In this document: piece by piece, positions 36,037 to 46,872 of the stretch
Position numbering within the stretch: the first letter of the stretch is position 1
Layout: every line of letters begins with the position of its first letter
NCBI GenBank assembly: GCA_002721365.1
Contig: PBKC01000031.1
Location: 18,725 to 82,724, forward strand
Direction of reading: 5' to 3'
DNA: 64,000 nucleotides
DNA from: Rhodospirillaceae bacterium
GTDB taxonomy: Bacteria; Pseudomonadota; Alphaproteobacteria; GCA-2721365
Made by a program: the position numbers and the translations under genes
Notes under the pieces: model-generated
Database searches by the model: none
The model's input: only the letters and a program-made list of their open reading frames with translations
Told to the model about the DNA's origin: nothing

Positions 36037-36603
36037 TCAGTCTTTGGCGCGCTCGACGTAGCTGCCGTCGGCGGTGCTGACCACGATGCGGGTTCCGCTG
36101 TCGATATGGGGCGGCACCGTCGTCCTGACACCGTTATCGAGCATCGCCGGCTTATAGGAGGACGCGGCCGTCTGCCCCTTCACCACCGGCTCGGTATCCG
36201 CGACGGTGACGACGACGGATTCGGGAAGCTCGATCCCTAGAGCCTCGCCCTCATGGCTCTCGACGGTCACCGTCATCCCTTCCTGGAGGAACGGCGCGCT
36301 GTCGCCGACGAGATCCTTGGCCACCTGGATCTGCTCGTAGCTCTCGGCGTCCATCAGTGTGAGAAGTTCGCCTTCTTCGTACAGGAACTGATAGTCCTGC
36401 TGGTCGAGGCGGACGCGTTCGACGTCTTCCTGGGCCCGGAAGCGTTCGTTCAGCTTCGTTCCGTCGCGCAGATTCTTGAGCTCGACCTGAAGATAGGCGC
36501 CGCCCTTGCCCGGCTGCGTGTGCTGGGTGCGCACCGCCCGCCACAGGCCACCCTTGTGTTCGATGATGTTGCCAGGCCGGATGGCATTGCCATTGATCTT
36601 CAT
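36037..36603 (-). CDS. efp: Elongation factor P
   Basis: [56 protein letters not shown], 188 aa; conserved PGKGGA loop lysine. Confidence 0.96.
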   Translation of the reverse strand: MKINGNAIRPGNIIEHKGGLWRAVRTQHTQPGKGGAYLQVELKNLRDGTKLNERFRAQEDVERVRLDQQDYQFLYEEGELLTLMDAESYEQIQVAKDLVGDSAPFLQEGMTVTVESHEGEALGIELPESVVVTVADTEPVVKGQTAASSYKPAMLDNGVRTTVPPHIDSGTRIVVSTADGSYVERAKD

Positions 36604-36692
36604 TCCTCGTCCTCGGATCGAGAATATTGCACCCGCGAAAGCGGCGCGGAAGCTAGCAGGTTACCCCCGACTCCGCAACGCGCCGCGGCTGT

Positions 36693-38015
36693 TCAGTTCG
36701 CCGCAGCCCGCTCCGTCTCCGAAGTCCCGTTCAGAAAATCGACGGTCAGATTGGCGAGCGCCCGTACGCCGAGAACCAAAGCGGACTCGTCGACCACGAA
36801 CAACGGCGAATGATTGGGCGCGGCTTCGCTCGCCGGCATGTCGGGCGCGCGGGTACCGAGGAAGAAGAACAGGCCCGGCACCTCCTGGGCGAAATAGGAG
36901 AAATCATCATAGCCCATGACCGTGGCGGTGGGCTGCACGTTCTCCTTGCCGGCGACCCGCTGCAGCGTGGGCAGCATCTTCTCCGTCAGGCCCGGGTCGT
37001 TGACGGTGACGGGGATCGGCTGGCTGAAGGTGACCTCGGCCGTCGCACCGGCGCTTTCGGCGATCTTCTGGGCTGTACGGACAATGCGCTCATGGACCTC
37101 CGCTCGGACCGCCTCGTTCTGCGTGCGGACGGTGCCGATCAGCTCGACATCGTCAGGGATGATGTTGAAGCGCACGCCGCCCTGAACCATGCCGACGCTG
37201 ATCACATGCGGCTCACGGACGTCGATCTGGCGGGAGTGAATGGTTTGGAGCCCCATGATGATCTGCGCAGCGACGACGACGGGATCGATCCCACGCCAGG
37301 GCGAAGCGCCGTGGGTCTGCTTGCCGACGACATGGATGCGCATCCGGTCGGAACTCGACAGCAGCGGACCCGAGGCATAGCCGATGGTCTTGTAGTCGCG
37401 CGGCCCGACATGCAGACCGAAGATCGCGTCCGGCCGCGGATCGGCGAGCGCTCCCTCGGCGACCATCATCCGCGCGCCGCCGTCCTCGTCCTCCGGCGGC
37501 CCTTCCTCGGCCGGCTGGAAGATGAACTTGACGGTGCCCGCGAGGTCGTCCCGCATGCCGGCCAGGATTTCCGCCACCCCCATCAGGATGGCGACATGGG
37601 TGTCATGCCCGCAGGCATGCATCACGCCGGTTTCCTTGCCGTTGTAGACCGCTGTTTCCTTGGATGCGAAGGGAAGCCCGGTCTGCTCGGTCACCGGCAG
37701 CGCGTCCATGTCGGCGCGCAGCGCGACGACCTTGCCGGGCTTGCCGCCCTTGAGCACGCCGACCACGCCGGTATGCGCGACCTTTTCCCGCACCTCGATC
37801 CCGAGCGCGCGAAGATGATCGGCGACCATGCCGGACGTCCGGAACTCGCGATTGCCGAGCTCGGGATGCTGGTGGATGTCGCGGCGCCAGGCGATGACCT
37901 GATCCTCGATCCCTGCCGCCGCCTGATCGATGGCGGAATATGGAGCGGCGTCGTCGGCACGGGCGGCCGAAGCGGCGACGAGCAGGAGAGCGGCAGTGAG
38001 CGGTATCCGGAACAT
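36693..38015 (-). CDS. Exported M20 family amidohydrolase
   Basis: Signal peptide MFRIPLTAALLLVAASAARA; WRRDIHQHPELGNREFRT; VALRADMDALPVTEQTGLPF; HACGHDTHVAILMGVAEIL. Confidence 0.93.
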   Translation of the reverse strand: MFRIPLTAALLLVAASAARADDAAPYSAIDQAAAGIEDQVIAWRRDIHQHPELGNREFRTSGMVADHLRALGIEVREKVAHTGVVGVLKGGKPGKVVALRADMDALPVTEQTGLPFASKETAVYNGKETGVMHACGHDTHVAILMGVAEILAGMRDDLAGTVKFIFQPAEEGPPEDEDGGARMMVAEGALADPRPDAIFGLHVGPRDYKTIGYASGPLLSSSDRMRIHVVGKQTHGASPWRGIDPVVVAAQIIMGLQTIHSRQIDVREPHVISVGMVQGGVRFNIIPDDVELIGTVRTQNEAVRAEVHERIVRTAQKIAESAGATAEVTFSQPIPVTVNDPGLTEKMLPTLQRVAGKENVQPTATVMGYDDFSYFAQEVPGLFFFLGTRAPDMPASEAAPNHSPLFVVDESALVLGVRALANLTVDFLNGTSETERAAAN

Positions 38016-38102
38016 GATGGCGGTCCTCGCTGACACGGGCGGTTTCAGGATCATAGGCCGCGCCATCCGCAGATGGGAACCGACCTGATCGACAGGCGGC
38101 CG

Positions 38103-38750
38103 CTAGTCGGTGTCGCCCCGTGCGGCGTGGATGGCCGCGTCGAACGCCCGAACGGCCGCAGCAGGGCCTTCGGGATAACCCCAGACGCCGGCAATGACGG
38201 CGAGGAAGTCGGCGCCGGCACGAACCAGCGATCCGCAGTTCCCGACGGTGATACCGCCGATCGCCACACAAGGCACGACGGTGAACCGGCTCCAGAACTC
38301 GAGCAGATCCAGAGGCGCGCGGGCCCGCGGATTCTTGGAGGTGGTGTCGAAGAAGGCGCCGAAGGCGACATAGTCGGCCCCGTCGTCGGCGACGTCCATG
38401 GCGACCTGGACCGAATCGTAGCAGCTCACCCCGACGACGGCATCGTCCCCGACGGCGGCACGGGCCTCGGCATAGGAGCCATCATCGATGCCGATATGGA
38501 CACCGTCCGCTCCCACCGCAGCGGCGAGGTCGGGACGATCATTGACGATGAAGGCGACGTTCCGCGCATGGCAGACGGGCATCAGCAGCTCGGCCGCGCG
38601 CTTGATCGCGTCGTCGTCGGTATCCTTGAGACGAAGCTGGAGGCTGGCGACGTCACCTGCGTCGAGCGCGGCGGACAGTTGATCCGAAAACGCCGCCGGC
38701 TCGAAGGCCGGCGGCGTGATCAAATAGAGGCGGCAGCCCGGATCGGTCAC
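38103..38750 (-). CDS. thiE: Thiamine phosphate synthase
   Basis: GTG start VTDPGCRLYLITPP; LQLRLKDTDD; FIVNDRPDLAAAVGADGVHIGIDDG; VAIGGITVGNCGSLVRAGADFLAVIAGVWG. Confidence 0.88.
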   Translation of the reverse strand: MTDPGCRLYLITPPAFEPAAFSDQLSAALDAGDVASLQLRLKDTDDDAIKRAAELLMPVCHARNVAFIVNDRPDLAAAVGADGVHIGIDDGSYAEARAAVGDDAVVGVSCYDSVQVAMDVADDGADYVAFGAFFDTTSKNPRARAPLDLLEFWSRFTVVPCVAIGGITVGNCGSLVRAGADFLAVIAGVWGYPEGPAAAVRAFDAAIHAARGDTD

Positions 38751-39676
38751 GCCTCGTGCTGGTAAATGCGGATGATCATGTCGAGCATCGCCAGCGCCTC
38801 TTCGCGCGGCCGCTGGAAGGTGTTGCGGCCGATGATCGAGCCGTTGGCGCCACCGTCCCGGATCTCCCGGATCTCGTTGTAGAGCCCGTCGAGGCCCTTC
38901 GAGGCACCACCGGAGAAGACGACGATCCGCCGGCCGTTGAAGCAGGACTGCACCACATGGCGAATACGGGCGGTCAGCGTCGACACGTCGATGTCGTACT
39001 TCTGATAGACCTTCCGGGCTTCGTCCTGCTCGATCAGGTCGGTCGGCGGCTTCACCTTGATGATGTGCGCACCGAGCAGTGCCGCCATATGGGCCGCATA
39101 CGCGACGATATCGATCGCGGTCTCGCCGTCCTTCGAGACGTTGCCGCCGCGCGGATAGGACCAGATCACCACCGCGAGGCCGTTGGCCTTGGCCTCCTCG
39201 GCCATCGCGCGGATGTCCTCCATCATGTCGTAGGCCTTGTCGGAGCCCGGATAGATGGTGAAGCCGATCGCCGAGCATCCCAGACGCAGCGCATCTTTGA
39301 CCGAGCCGGTGATCGCCTGATCGGCCGCTTCCTTCTCGCGCGACAGGGAATTGGCGCTGTTCACCTTGAGGATGGTCGGAATCGCCCCGGCAAAGGTCGC
39401 CGCCCCGGCCTCGAGCGGGCCGAGCGGTGCCGCATAGGCGCTGAGGCCGGCATCGACCGCAAGCTGGTAATGGTAGTGCGGGTCGTAAGCGTCGGGGTTC
39501 GGCGCAAAACTCCGCGCCGGGCCGTGCTCGAATCCCTGGTCGACCGGCAGGATCACCAACTTGCCGGTGCCGCCCAGGCGTCCCTGCATCAGCATGCGGG
39601 CGAGATTCGCCTTGGTCCCGGGATTATCGCTCTCATAGCCGTCGAGAATGCGTTTGACAGTCGTGGTGAGGCTCAT
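38747..39676 (-). CDS. Class I fructose-bisphosphate aldolase (FbaB/DhnA type)
   Basis: KLVILPVDQGFEHGPARSFAPNPDAYDPHYHYQLAVDAGLSAYAAPLG; AHIIKVKPPTD; GGASKGLDGLYNEI. Confidence 0.92.
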   Translation of the reverse strand: MSLTTTVKRILDGYESDNPGTKANLARMLMQGRLGGTGKLVILPVDQGFEHGPARSFAPNPDAYDPHYHYQLAVDAGLSAYAAPLGPLEAGAATFAGAIPTILKVNSANSLSREKEAADQAITGSVKDALRLGCSAIGFTIYPGSDKAYDMMEDIRAMAEEAKANGLAVVIWSYPRGGNVSKDGETAIDIVAYAAHMAALLGAHIIKVKPPTDLIEQDEARKVYQKYDIDVSTLTARIRHVVQSCFNGRRIVVFSGGASKGLDGLYNEIREIRDGGANGSIIGRNTFQRPREEALAMLDMIIRIYQHEA

Positions 39677-39816
39677 CGTCTACTCCCGTCCTCTGAAGCT
39701 GCGGCGCAGTGCCGATTCCCCCCAGCGCGCTCGCATAGTCCGATCGGTGAAGCGTCCCGGCAAGGAGTCGCCGCACGCTCTTCTCCCGAGGTGGATAAAC
39801 CACCCCCATCCGATTT

Positions 39817-40245
39817 TCAACGCACCAGCCAATCCCTCAGGGCAACCCTGGGTTCGGCGGCATCGCGCAGGTCGAGCCGCCCTGCCAGCGGAGGCGGCGG
39901 CAAGAGCACGCACCCCTTGGCCGAAGCGATCGCGCGAAGCTTCTCCGCCACCTCGGGCTCGCCCGCGAAAGCGATGCGGGACCACTCTTCCCGCACGGCG
40001 CCCAGAACCAGCCCCGCGTCATCGCCGCAATCGAGGACGACGTCGAGAACCTGCCCGCGGCCGGCACTGCCGGCCGTCACCATCTTCTTCAGGTAGCCGA
40101 CCCCGGCATAGGCCGCGGCGCCGGGCGCCGTGATGCAGTCGACGGCGTCTCCCTCGACAGAGAGACACTCCGAGACCGCCCGCACATGCTCGACGTGATG
40201 AAGGACCACCCAACGCACCGACGCGTTGGCCGGCGCCGTCACCCC
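39817..40245 (-). CDS. Conserved-looking hypothetical protein between pgk and fba
   Basis: GTG start ([28 protein letters not shown]...) overlapping the pgk stop; ends [10 protein letters not shown]. Confidence 0.65.
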   Translation of the reverse strand, partial: GVTAPANASVRWVVLHHVEHVRAVSECLSVEGDAVDCITAPGAAAYAGVGYLKKMVTAGSAGRGQVLDVVLDCGDDAGLVLGAVREEWSRIAFAGEPEVAEKLRAIASAKGCVLLPPPPLAGRLDLRDAAEPRVALRDWLVR

Positions 40246-41447
40246 CGCAGAGCCGTGACGCCCGGAAGCTCCTTGCCCTCCAACCATTCGAGGAACGCGC
40301 CCCCCGCGGTCGAGACATAGGTGAAGCCTTCGCTCGCCCCGGCATGGTTCAGCGCCGAGACGGTGTCGCCGCCGCCGGCAACGCTGACCAGCACGCCGGC
40401 ACGGGTCAGATGCGCCGTCGTCCGCGCCAGAGCCACGGTCGCGGCATCGAAGGGCGGCGTCTCGAAGGCGCCGACCGGGCCGTTCCAGACGACCGTCTTG
40501 AAGCCCGGCAGGCGATTGCCGATGGCGTCGGCACTGTCCGGCCCGATGTCGAGGATCATCTTGTCGGCAGGCACGGCATCGACCGAGACCGCCGCGGTCT
40601 CCACCCCCGCCTTCAACTCGTCGGCGACGACAACGTCCGACGGCAGGATGATGTCGCAGTCCTGCTCAGCGGCCTGCGCCATCACGCTGCGGGCGGTGTC
40701 GGCCATGTCGCGCTCGCAGAGCGACTTGCCGATCTCCTTGCCTTGGGCGAACAGGAAGGTATTGGCCATGCCGCCGCCGATGGCGATGGCATCGACCTTG
40801 GCGATCAGGTTTCCCAAAAGGTCGAGCTTGGTCGAGACCTTGGAGCCACCGACGATGGCGAGAACCGGGCGCTCCGGATTCTCCAGGGCCTTGTCGAGCG
40901 CTTCGAGCTCGGCCTGCATCAGCCTTCCGGCATAGGCGGGCAAATGCCGAGGAATGCCGACCACCGAGGCGTGGGCGCGGTGCGAGGCCGAGAAGGCGTC
41001 ATTGACGTAGATATCGCCGAGCTTGGCGAGCGCGGCGCCGAAGTCGGGGTCGTTCTTCTCCTCCCCCGCATGGAAGCGGAGGTTCTCCAGAAGCGCGACC
41101 CCGCCGGGCTGCAGCCCATCGACCGCCTTCTCGGCCCCGTCGCCGATACAGTCGGCAACGAAGGAGACATCGCGGCCGCCAAGGGCCTTGCTCACCGCCA
41201 TCGCGACGAAGCCCAGCGACATGTCGTCGACGACCTTGCCCTTGGGGCGGCCGAAATGGGACAGCAGGATCACGCGGGCATTGCGCGCGCAAAGATCCTC
41301 GATGGTCGGAACGACCCGCAGAATGCGCGTGTCGTCGGCGACCTGCCGATCCTCGTCCATCGGCACGTTGAGGTCGACGCGGACCAGAACCCGCTTGCCG
41401 GCGAGGTCCTGGTCGAGGTCGTCGAGGGTACGGAAAGCGGACGCCAT
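40239..41447 (-). CDS. pgk: Phosphoglycerate kinase
   Basis: [75 protein letters not shown]. Confidence 0.97.
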   Translation of the reverse strand: MASAFRTLDDLDQDLAGKRVLVRVDLNVPMDEDRQVADDTRILRVVPTIEDLCARNARVILLSHFGRPKGKVVDDMSLGFVAMAVSKALGGRDVSFVADCIGDGAEKAVDGLQPGGVALLENLRFHAGEEKNDPDFGAALAKLGDIYVNDAFSASHRAHASVVGIPRHLPAYAGRLMQAELEALDKALENPERPVLAIVGGSKVSTKLDLLGNLIAKVDAIAIGGGMANTFLFAQGKEIGKSLCERDMADTARSVMAQAAEQDCDIILPSDVVVADELKAGVETAAVSVDAVPADKMILDIGPDSADAIGNRLPGFKTVVWNGPVGAFETPPFDAATVALARTTAHLTRAGVLVSVAGGGDTVSALNHAGASEGFTYVSTAGGAFLEWLEGKELPGVTALRG

Positions 41448-41453
41448 GGACGG

Positions 41454-42464
41454 TCAGGCGATCTTGCCGAGCACCGCGGCGACGTCGCCCATGCGGTTCG
41501 AGAACCCCCACTCGTTATCGTACCAGGACAGCACGCGGCACAGCGTGCCCTCGATAACCTGGGTCTGACCGAGATCGAAGATCGAGCTGGCCGGATGATG
41601 GTTGAAATCGGACGACACCAGCGGCTCGTCGTTGACCGCGAGGACGCCCTTCAGGGGACCGCTCGCCGCCGCCTTGCTGATCGCCTCGTTGATCTCCTCG
41701 GCCGTGGTCTTGCGGCTGGCGACGAAGCAAAGGTCGATCATCGACACGTTCGGCGTCGGCACCCGAATGGCGGTGCCGTCGAGCTTGCCGGCAAGCTCCG
41801 GCAGGACGAGACCGACCGCGCGGGCGGCACCGGTCGAGGTCGGGATCTGCGACATCGCCGCGGCGCGGGCACGGTGCAGGTCCTTGTGCAGCGTGTCGAG
41901 CACCGGCTGGTCGCCCGTGTAACTGTGCACGGTGGTCATGAAGCCCTGCTCGATGCCGATCGCGTTGTTCAGCACATAGGCCACCGGCGCCAGACAGTTG
42001 GTGGTGCAGGAGGCGTTCGAGACCACCTTGTGCTCGGTCGTGAGCTTGTCGTGGTTGACGCCGTAGACGACGGTGAGGTCTGCGCCCTTCGCCGGAGCGG
42101 AAACCAGGACGCGCTTGGCACCGGCCTCCAGATGCTTCGCCGCCTTGTCGCGGTCGGTGAAGATGCCGGTGCATTCCAGGGCGATATCGACGCCCAGGTC
42201 TGTCCAAGGCAGCTTCGCCGGATCGCGCTCCGCGGTCACCTTGATCGGACCCTGGCCGATGTCGATGGTGTCGCCCTCGGTCTTCACGGTGCCGGCGAAA
42301 CGGCCGTGCACAGAGTCATAGCGAAGAAGATGTGCGTTGGTCTCGACGGGTCCGAGATCGTTGATCCCGACCACCACCACGTCGTCGCGATCCCGCTCAT
42401 GCAGGGCGCGAAGGACCAGCCGTCCGATCCGTCCAAAGCCATTGATACCGACCCGAACCGCCAT
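41454..42464 (-). CDS. gap: Type I glyceraldehyde-3-phosphate dehydrogenase
   Basis: [55 protein letters not shown]. Confidence 0.97.
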   Translation of the reverse strand: MAVRVGINGFGRIGRLVLRALHERDRDDVVVVGINDLGPVETNAHLLRYDSVHGRFAGTVKTEGDTIDIGQGPIKVTAERDPAKLPWTDLGVDIALECTGIFTDRDKAAKHLEAGAKRVLVSAPAKGADLTVVYGVNHDKLTTEHKVVSNASCTTNCLAPVAYVLNNAIGIEQGFMTTVHSYTGDQPVLDTLHKDLHRARAAAMSQIPTSTGAARAVGLVLPELAGKLDGTAIRVPTPNVSMIDLCFVASRKTTAEEINEAISKAAASGPLKGVLAVNDEPLVSSDFNHHPASSIFDLGQTQVIEGTLCRVLSWYDNEWGFSNRMGDVAAVLGKIA

Positions 42465-42538
42465 CGTCTGACTCTCCTCTCGTCTCACATGTCCGTTAAG
42501 TGGAGTGCTTCGGCCGGCACGCCAATGTCCAGCAGCCG

Positions 42539-44569
42539 TCAGGCCTTCAGCCCGGTCTTCGCCGCTTCGACGACCGCCGCCGCCGTGATGCCGAAATGTT
42601 CGTATAGCCGCTTGTACGGCGCGGACTCGCCAAAGCCGGTCATGCCGACGAAGGCGCCCGTCCGGCCATAATACCATTCCCAGCCCATCCGCACGCCCGC
42701 TTCGACCACGACGCATACCGCGTCCTCGGGAATGACCGAACGGCGATAGGAATCGTCCTGAGCCTCGAACAGCTCACGGCACGGCATGGAGACGAGAGCC
42801 GTCGCGACGCCCTCTTTCTCCAGTGCCTCGCGGGCTTCCGAGGCGATCGCCACCTCCGACCCCGTCGCCACCAGCACGACCTTCGCCGACCCGGCGGCCG
42901 GGGCTTTCAGCACGTAGCCGCCGCGGGCGCAGAGGTTCTCGGCCTCGCCGCCCTCGCGAAGCTGTGGCAGGTTCTGCCGGCTGAGTGCGAGCAGCGACGG
43001 CCCGTCGCGGTTCGCCACGGCCAGCGCCCAGCATTCCAGGGTCTCCACGGCGTCGCAGGGACGATAGACCGCGAGATTGGGAATCGCCCGCAGGGCCGCC
43101 AGATGCTCCACGGGCTGATGGGTGGGCCCATCCTCGCCGAGACCGATCGAATCATGGGTCATGACATAGACCACCCGCTGACGCATCAGCGCCGCAAGGC
43201 GGATCGACGGACGGCAGTAGTCGCTGAAGACGAGGAAGGTCCCGCCATAGGGGATCAGCCCGCCATGCAGCGCCATGCCGTTCATCGCCGCGGCCATGCC
43301 ATGCTCACGGACGCCGTAATAGACGTAACGCCCCGCATAATCCCCCGGCCCGATCGGGGTCAGGCTGCCGGTCTTCGTATTGTTCGACCCGGTAAGATCG
43401 GCGGAACCCCCGATCATCGTCGGGATCGCCTTGGTCAGGGTCTCCAGCGCCAGCTCCGAGGCTTTGCGCGACGCAATCGTCTTGGGCGATGCCGCGAGCG
43501 CCCTCTTGGCGTCGCCGACGGCATCTTCCCATCCCTCGGGAAGCCCCCCGTCGACCGCGAGATCGAAGCTCTTGCGCGTCTCGGCGGAGCTGGCCGCGCG
43601 CCGCTCTTCCCACTTCGCGTAGGCGTCGCCGCCATGAGCGCCGATCGCGCGCCAGCGCTCGAGGATCGCTTCAGGAATCTCGAACGGCGCGTAGGGCCAG
43701 TTCATGCGCTCGCGCGCCGCGGCGATCTCGTCGTCACCGAGAGGCGAGCCGTGGGTGCCCGCCGTACCCTGCTTGTTGGGCGCGCCATAGCCGACGATGG
43801 TCCGGCAGGCGATGAGCGACGGGCGGTCACTGCGGCGGGCGGCGGCGATGGCCGTCGCCACCTGCTCAGGTTCGTGGCCGTCGACCGCCTGCACATGCCA
43901 GCCATAGGCGGCGATGCGGGCGATCTGATCGTCGGAGACGGTGAGCGAGGTCGGACCGTCGATCGAGATGCGGTTGTCGTCGAACAGGACGACCAACCGG
44001 CTGAGCCTGAGATGCCCCGCCAGCGACATCGCTTCGTGGCTGATGCCTTCCATCAGGTCGCCGTCGCCGGCGATGACATAGGTGAAGTGATCGACCAGCT
44101 CCTCGCCGAAGCGGGCCGCCATCATCCGTTCGGCGAGCGCCATCCCGACCGCGTTGCCGAGGCCCTGCCCCAACGGGCCGGTGGTCGTCTCGACGCCGAC
44201 CGTGTGGCTGAATTCCGGATGGCCGGGGGTGCGGCTGCCGAGCTGACGGAAGTTCTCAATCTCCTCGATCGTCACACCCGGATAGCCGGTCAGATAGAGG
44301 AGCGCGTAGAGCAGCATCGACCCATGACCGGCAGACAGGACGAAGCGGTCGCGATCCGGCCAGTGCGGGTGCGCGGGGTCGAACTTCAGAAACCGTGAGA
44401 ACAGGACCGTGGCGACGTCGGCCATGCCCATCGGCATGCCCGGATGGCCGCTGTTGGCACGCTGCACGGCGTCCATGGCCAGAGCGCGGATCGCCGTAGC
44501 CAGATCGCCATGCCCGACCTGGGCACTGTCACCCAAATTCGAGGCTCGGGAAGAACTCAATTCGTCCAT
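42539..44569 (-). CDS. tkt: Transketolase
   Basis: [100 protein letters not shown]. Confidence 0.97.
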   Translation of the reverse strand: MDELSSSRASNLGDSAQVGHGDLATAIRALAMDAVQRANSGHPGMPMGMADVATVLFSRFLKFDPAHPHWPDRDRFVLSAGHGSMLLYALLYLTGYPGVTIEEIENFRQLGSRTPGHPEFSHTVGVETTTGPLGQGLGNAVGMALAERMMAARFGEELVDHFTYVIAGDGDLMEGISHEAMSLAGHLRLSRLVVLFDDNRISIDGPTSLTVSDDQIARIAAYGWHVQAVDGHEPEQVATAIAAARRSDRPSLIACRTIVGYGAPNKQGTAGTHGSPLGDDEIAAARERMNWPYAPFEIPEAILERWRAIGAHGGDAYAKWEERRAASSAETRKSFDLAVDGGLPEGWEDAVGDAKRALAASPKTIASRKASELALETLTKAIPTMIGGSADLTGSNNTKTGSLTPIGPGDYAGRYVYYGVREHGMAAAMNGMALHGGLIPYGGTFLVFSDYCRPSIRLAALMRQRVVYVMTHDSIGLGEDGPTHQPVEHLAALRAIPNLAVYRPCDAVETLECWALAVANRDGPSLLALSRQNLPQLREGGEAENLCARGGYVLKAPAAGSAKVVLVATGSEVAIASEAREALEKEGVATALVSMPCRELFEAQDDSYRRSVIPEDAVCVVVEAGVRMGWEWYYGRTGAFVGMTGFGESAPYKRLYEHFGITAAAVVEAAKTGLKA

Positions 44570-44771
44570 GTCGCAATAGTTGAGAGCGGCCGATTATACA
44601 GTTTAGAGTTGTCGCCTTTGGCGACTCGGTGGGCCGCAGGGTCGCGCTCGAACATGACCACCATCGCCGCGATCGTCAACCGCCTGATCGCGGCCTGTTC
44701 CGGCAAGGTGCGGAACACAGGAAGCCAGCGGGGTTCCACGCCGGCGCAGCGGGCCTATCAAGGGAAACGGG

Positions 44772-45416
44772 ATGCGACCGAGAGAACAGCTTTCCGCCTT
44801 CGTCAAGGACGCCCTGGTCAAGGGGCGCAGCAGGGAGGAAATCAAGGCCGCACTCCACGATGCCGGGTGGACCGCCTCGGAAGTTTCCGACGCCATGAAC
44901 AGCTGGGCGGATACGGCCTTCGACCCGCCCATTCCCCGCCCGCGCCCCATCGTCACCGCCCGCGAGGCGTTCTTCTACGGGTTGATGTTCGCCGCGCTCA
45001 TCATGACCGCCTGGCACCTGACCAGTATATCGTTCCGGCTGATCGACATCTGGCTGCCGGAGTTTCCCGTTCCAGAAGGCCGCGCCGCCTGGTCCATCAA
45101 CGGCATACGCTTCTCTATCGCCGTCCTGGTGGTGTTCTTTCCGCTGTTCCTGATCATGAATGCCAAGGCGGAGCGAAGCAGCCGGCTCGACACCGCCAAG
45201 CGCCGTTCAGCGCTTCGCCGCTGGTTCGGCTTCCTCACCCTTCTCCTGGCCGCGCTCTCGCTGCTCGGGGACCTCGTCTACGTGATCTACAAGTTCCTGG
45301 ATGGCGACCTGACTTCGCGCTCCCTGGCCAGAGCCGCGGTCGTTGCCGTCGTTGCCGGCTGCATCTTTCTCTATTTCCGCAAGGAAACGGAGGAGGCGGA
45401 CAGTGCGCAGCACTAG
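44772..45416 (+). CDS. DUF5671-like multi-pass membrane protein
   Basis: LSAFVKDALVKGRSREEIKAALHDAGWTASEVSDAMNSWAD, then four hydrophobic segments. Confidence 0.8.
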   Translation: MRPREQLSAFVKDALVKGRSREEIKAALHDAGWTASEVSDAMNSWADTAFDPPIPRPRPIVTAREAFFYGLMFAALIMTAWHLTSISFRLIDIWLPEFPVPEGRAAWSINGIRFSIAVLVVFFPLFLIMNAKAERSSRLDTAKRRSALRRWFGFLTLLLAALSLLGDLVYVIYKFLDGDLTSRSLARAAVVAVVAGCIFLYFRKETEEADSAQH

Positions 45417-45816
45417 TCCTGCGCTGGGCGTCCTCGGCCTCCTGATCGTCGCCGTGATCGCCGCCGCTCTCTACACCACCGGAGGCCCCTTGACCGCTCG
45501 GGCGGAACGAAGGGATGAAGTTCGGCACGGCGATCTCAACCGGCTCGTCGACTACGTCCAATGCGTCGCCGACAAGGAAGACGGCCAGCCGCCGGAAACA
45601 CTGTCACGGTCGTCCGACTGCTGGCAGGACATCAGACTGAACGACCCCTACTCCGGGGAACCCTACCGCTATGAGAAGTTGTCGGACGTATCGTTCCGTG
45701 TCTGCGCGACCTTTGAGACCGAACAGCCAGAACGAGCGTCACCGATGCCGGACGACCGGTTCGATCCGTCCTCGGGCTGTCTCTATTCGCAGAGCTACAC
45801 AAGACGGTTGCGGTAG
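45403..45816 (+). CDS. Membrane-anchored hypothetical protein overlapping the DUF5671 gene
   Basis: GTG start VRSTSPALGVLGLLIVAVIAAALYTTGGPLTARAERRDEVRHGDLNRLVDYVQ. Confidence 0.65.
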   Translation: MRSTSPALGVLGLLIVAVIAAALYTTGGPLTARAERRDEVRHGDLNRLVDYVQCVADKEDGQPPETLSRSSDCWQDIRLNDPYSGEPYRYEKLSDVSFRVCATFETEQPERASPMPDDRFDPSSGCLYSQSYTRRLR

Positions 45817-45899
45817 CCGCATTCGCCGAAGGGCTGTCTCGGAGGTCGAAACGCCAAAAGGACTACCCCTTACGGCAGGCTTACAGGAGTGCCTCTTGG

Positions 45900-45929
45900 T
45901 TGACGCTCCCGAGGCCACCTGCCTATCTT
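45900..45929 (+). promoter_or_regulatory. Sigma70-type promoter for the DUF4164-zapA unit
   Basis: TTGACG (45900-45905), 18-bp spacer, TATCTT (45924-45929). Confidence 0.55.
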
Positions 45930-45990
45930 GCGTGTTTCACTGAGTGGAAACAGGGTTGGCAAAGCGGGGCATGACTCGTTGACGTCTTCC

Positions 45991-46266
45991 ATGCAGGAGG
46001 CATCGGCACGGCTGGAGGAAGCGCTGGCACGGCTGGAACGTGCCGTCGAGCGGCGGGTCGAGGCCGACGCCGACCGCAACACGGCTGTAGCCGGGGCGAC
46101 GGCCTTGGCCGCCGAGGTCGAGAAGCTGCGCGCCGAACGCGATCAGATGGCGGAAGCGCTCGCGTCGCTGGAAGCGCGCCACGCGAAGCTGCGGGAAACC
46201 AGCGACACGGTCTCCGACCGTCTGGACGGCACGATAGAGCGTATCCAGGAAATCGTAGACGAGTGA
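45991..46266 (+). CDS. DUF4164-like coiled-coil protein
   Basis: MQEASARLEEALARLERAVERRVEADADRN...VSDRLDGTIERIQEIVDE, immediately upstream of zapA. Confidence 0.8.
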   Translation: MQEASARLEEALARLERAVERRVEADADRNTAVAGATALAAEVEKLRAERDQMAEALASLEARHAKLRETSDTVSDRLDGTIERIQEIVDE

Positions 46267-46270
46267 GGCA

Positions 46271-46618
46271 ATGTCCGAACTGGCGGTGACCGTGAACGGC
46301 CGGGACTACAGGATCACCTGCGCGCCCGGCGAGGAAGCACGTGTCTCCAAGCTCGCCGAATATATCGACCTGAGAGTCCGGGAACTGTCCGAGAAGGTGG
46401 GGCAGATCGGCGACACCACGCTGATGCTTATGGCAGGCTTGATGATCGCCGACGAACTTTCAGACGCATATGACGCCTTGGAGTCCGCGCGCGGAAACGA
46501 GCAGGCGCCGGAATCCGGCGGCGGTAGCGACAGTGCGGAAGCGGCCGCAGTGACGGAGTCGCTCGACCGTATGGCAACCCGCATCGCCCATCTTGCTGAG
46601 CGGCTGGAGAACACCTAG
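46271..46618 (+). CDS. zapA: Cell division protein ZapA
   Basis: MSELAVTVNGRDYRITCAPGEEARVSKLAEYIDLRVRELSEKVGQIGDTTLMLMAGLMIADELSDA. Confidence 0.93.
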   Translation: MSELAVTVNGRDYRITCAPGEEARVSKLAEYIDLRVRELSEKVGQIGDTTLMLMAGLMIADELSDAYDALESARGNEQAPESGGGSDSAEAAAVTESLDRMATRIAHLAERLENT

Positions 46619-46627
46619 CTTAACGGC

Positions 46628-46795
46628 GGGCGGGTACTGCGCGATGCGTTAGGAAGCGTACGCCCCTGGGCCAATGACTTCCACTCGGGAGCTGTCTCTG
46701 TCGGGGGTATCGCCCTCGGCACGCGGCGCCCACCTGCAAGAGCAGGCCACAGTGGAGCGACATATTTCCGACGGTCGAGGCGGTCCCGCCCACTG
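46628..46795 (+). ncRNA. ssrS: 6S RNA
   Basis: Located in the non-coding zapA-fthC gap, the conserved ssrS position. Contains cCCCTGGGCCAATgac, resembling the conserved CCCUGAGCCGAU segment of 6S RNAs (recall). Terminal helix gggcggg (46628-46634)/cccgccc (46785-46791). Ends are approximate. Confidence 0.82.
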
Positions 46796-46798
46796 AAC

Positions 46799-46824
46799 AG
46801 CCATGCCGCGGTGCCGGCATGGCT
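46799..46824 (+). terminator. Hairpin after the 6S RNA
   Basis: agccatgccg (46799-46808) / cggtgc / cggcatggct (46815-46824). Confidence 0.55.
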
Positions 46825-46872
46825 GGGAAACCGGCTGCCGGCACCACGGGCTGCGGGGTAGAGTCGGTTTCG

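Noticed and set aside
36037-36603. EF-P with conserved PGKGGA lysine considered evidence for a local modification system
   Set aside because: No epmA/epmB-like gene is present in the window, so nothing here shows how or whether the lysine is modified.
40344-42671. 775-aa ORF on the + strand opposite pgk and gap
   Set aside because: Antisense to conserved glycolytic genes, with no recognisable domains.
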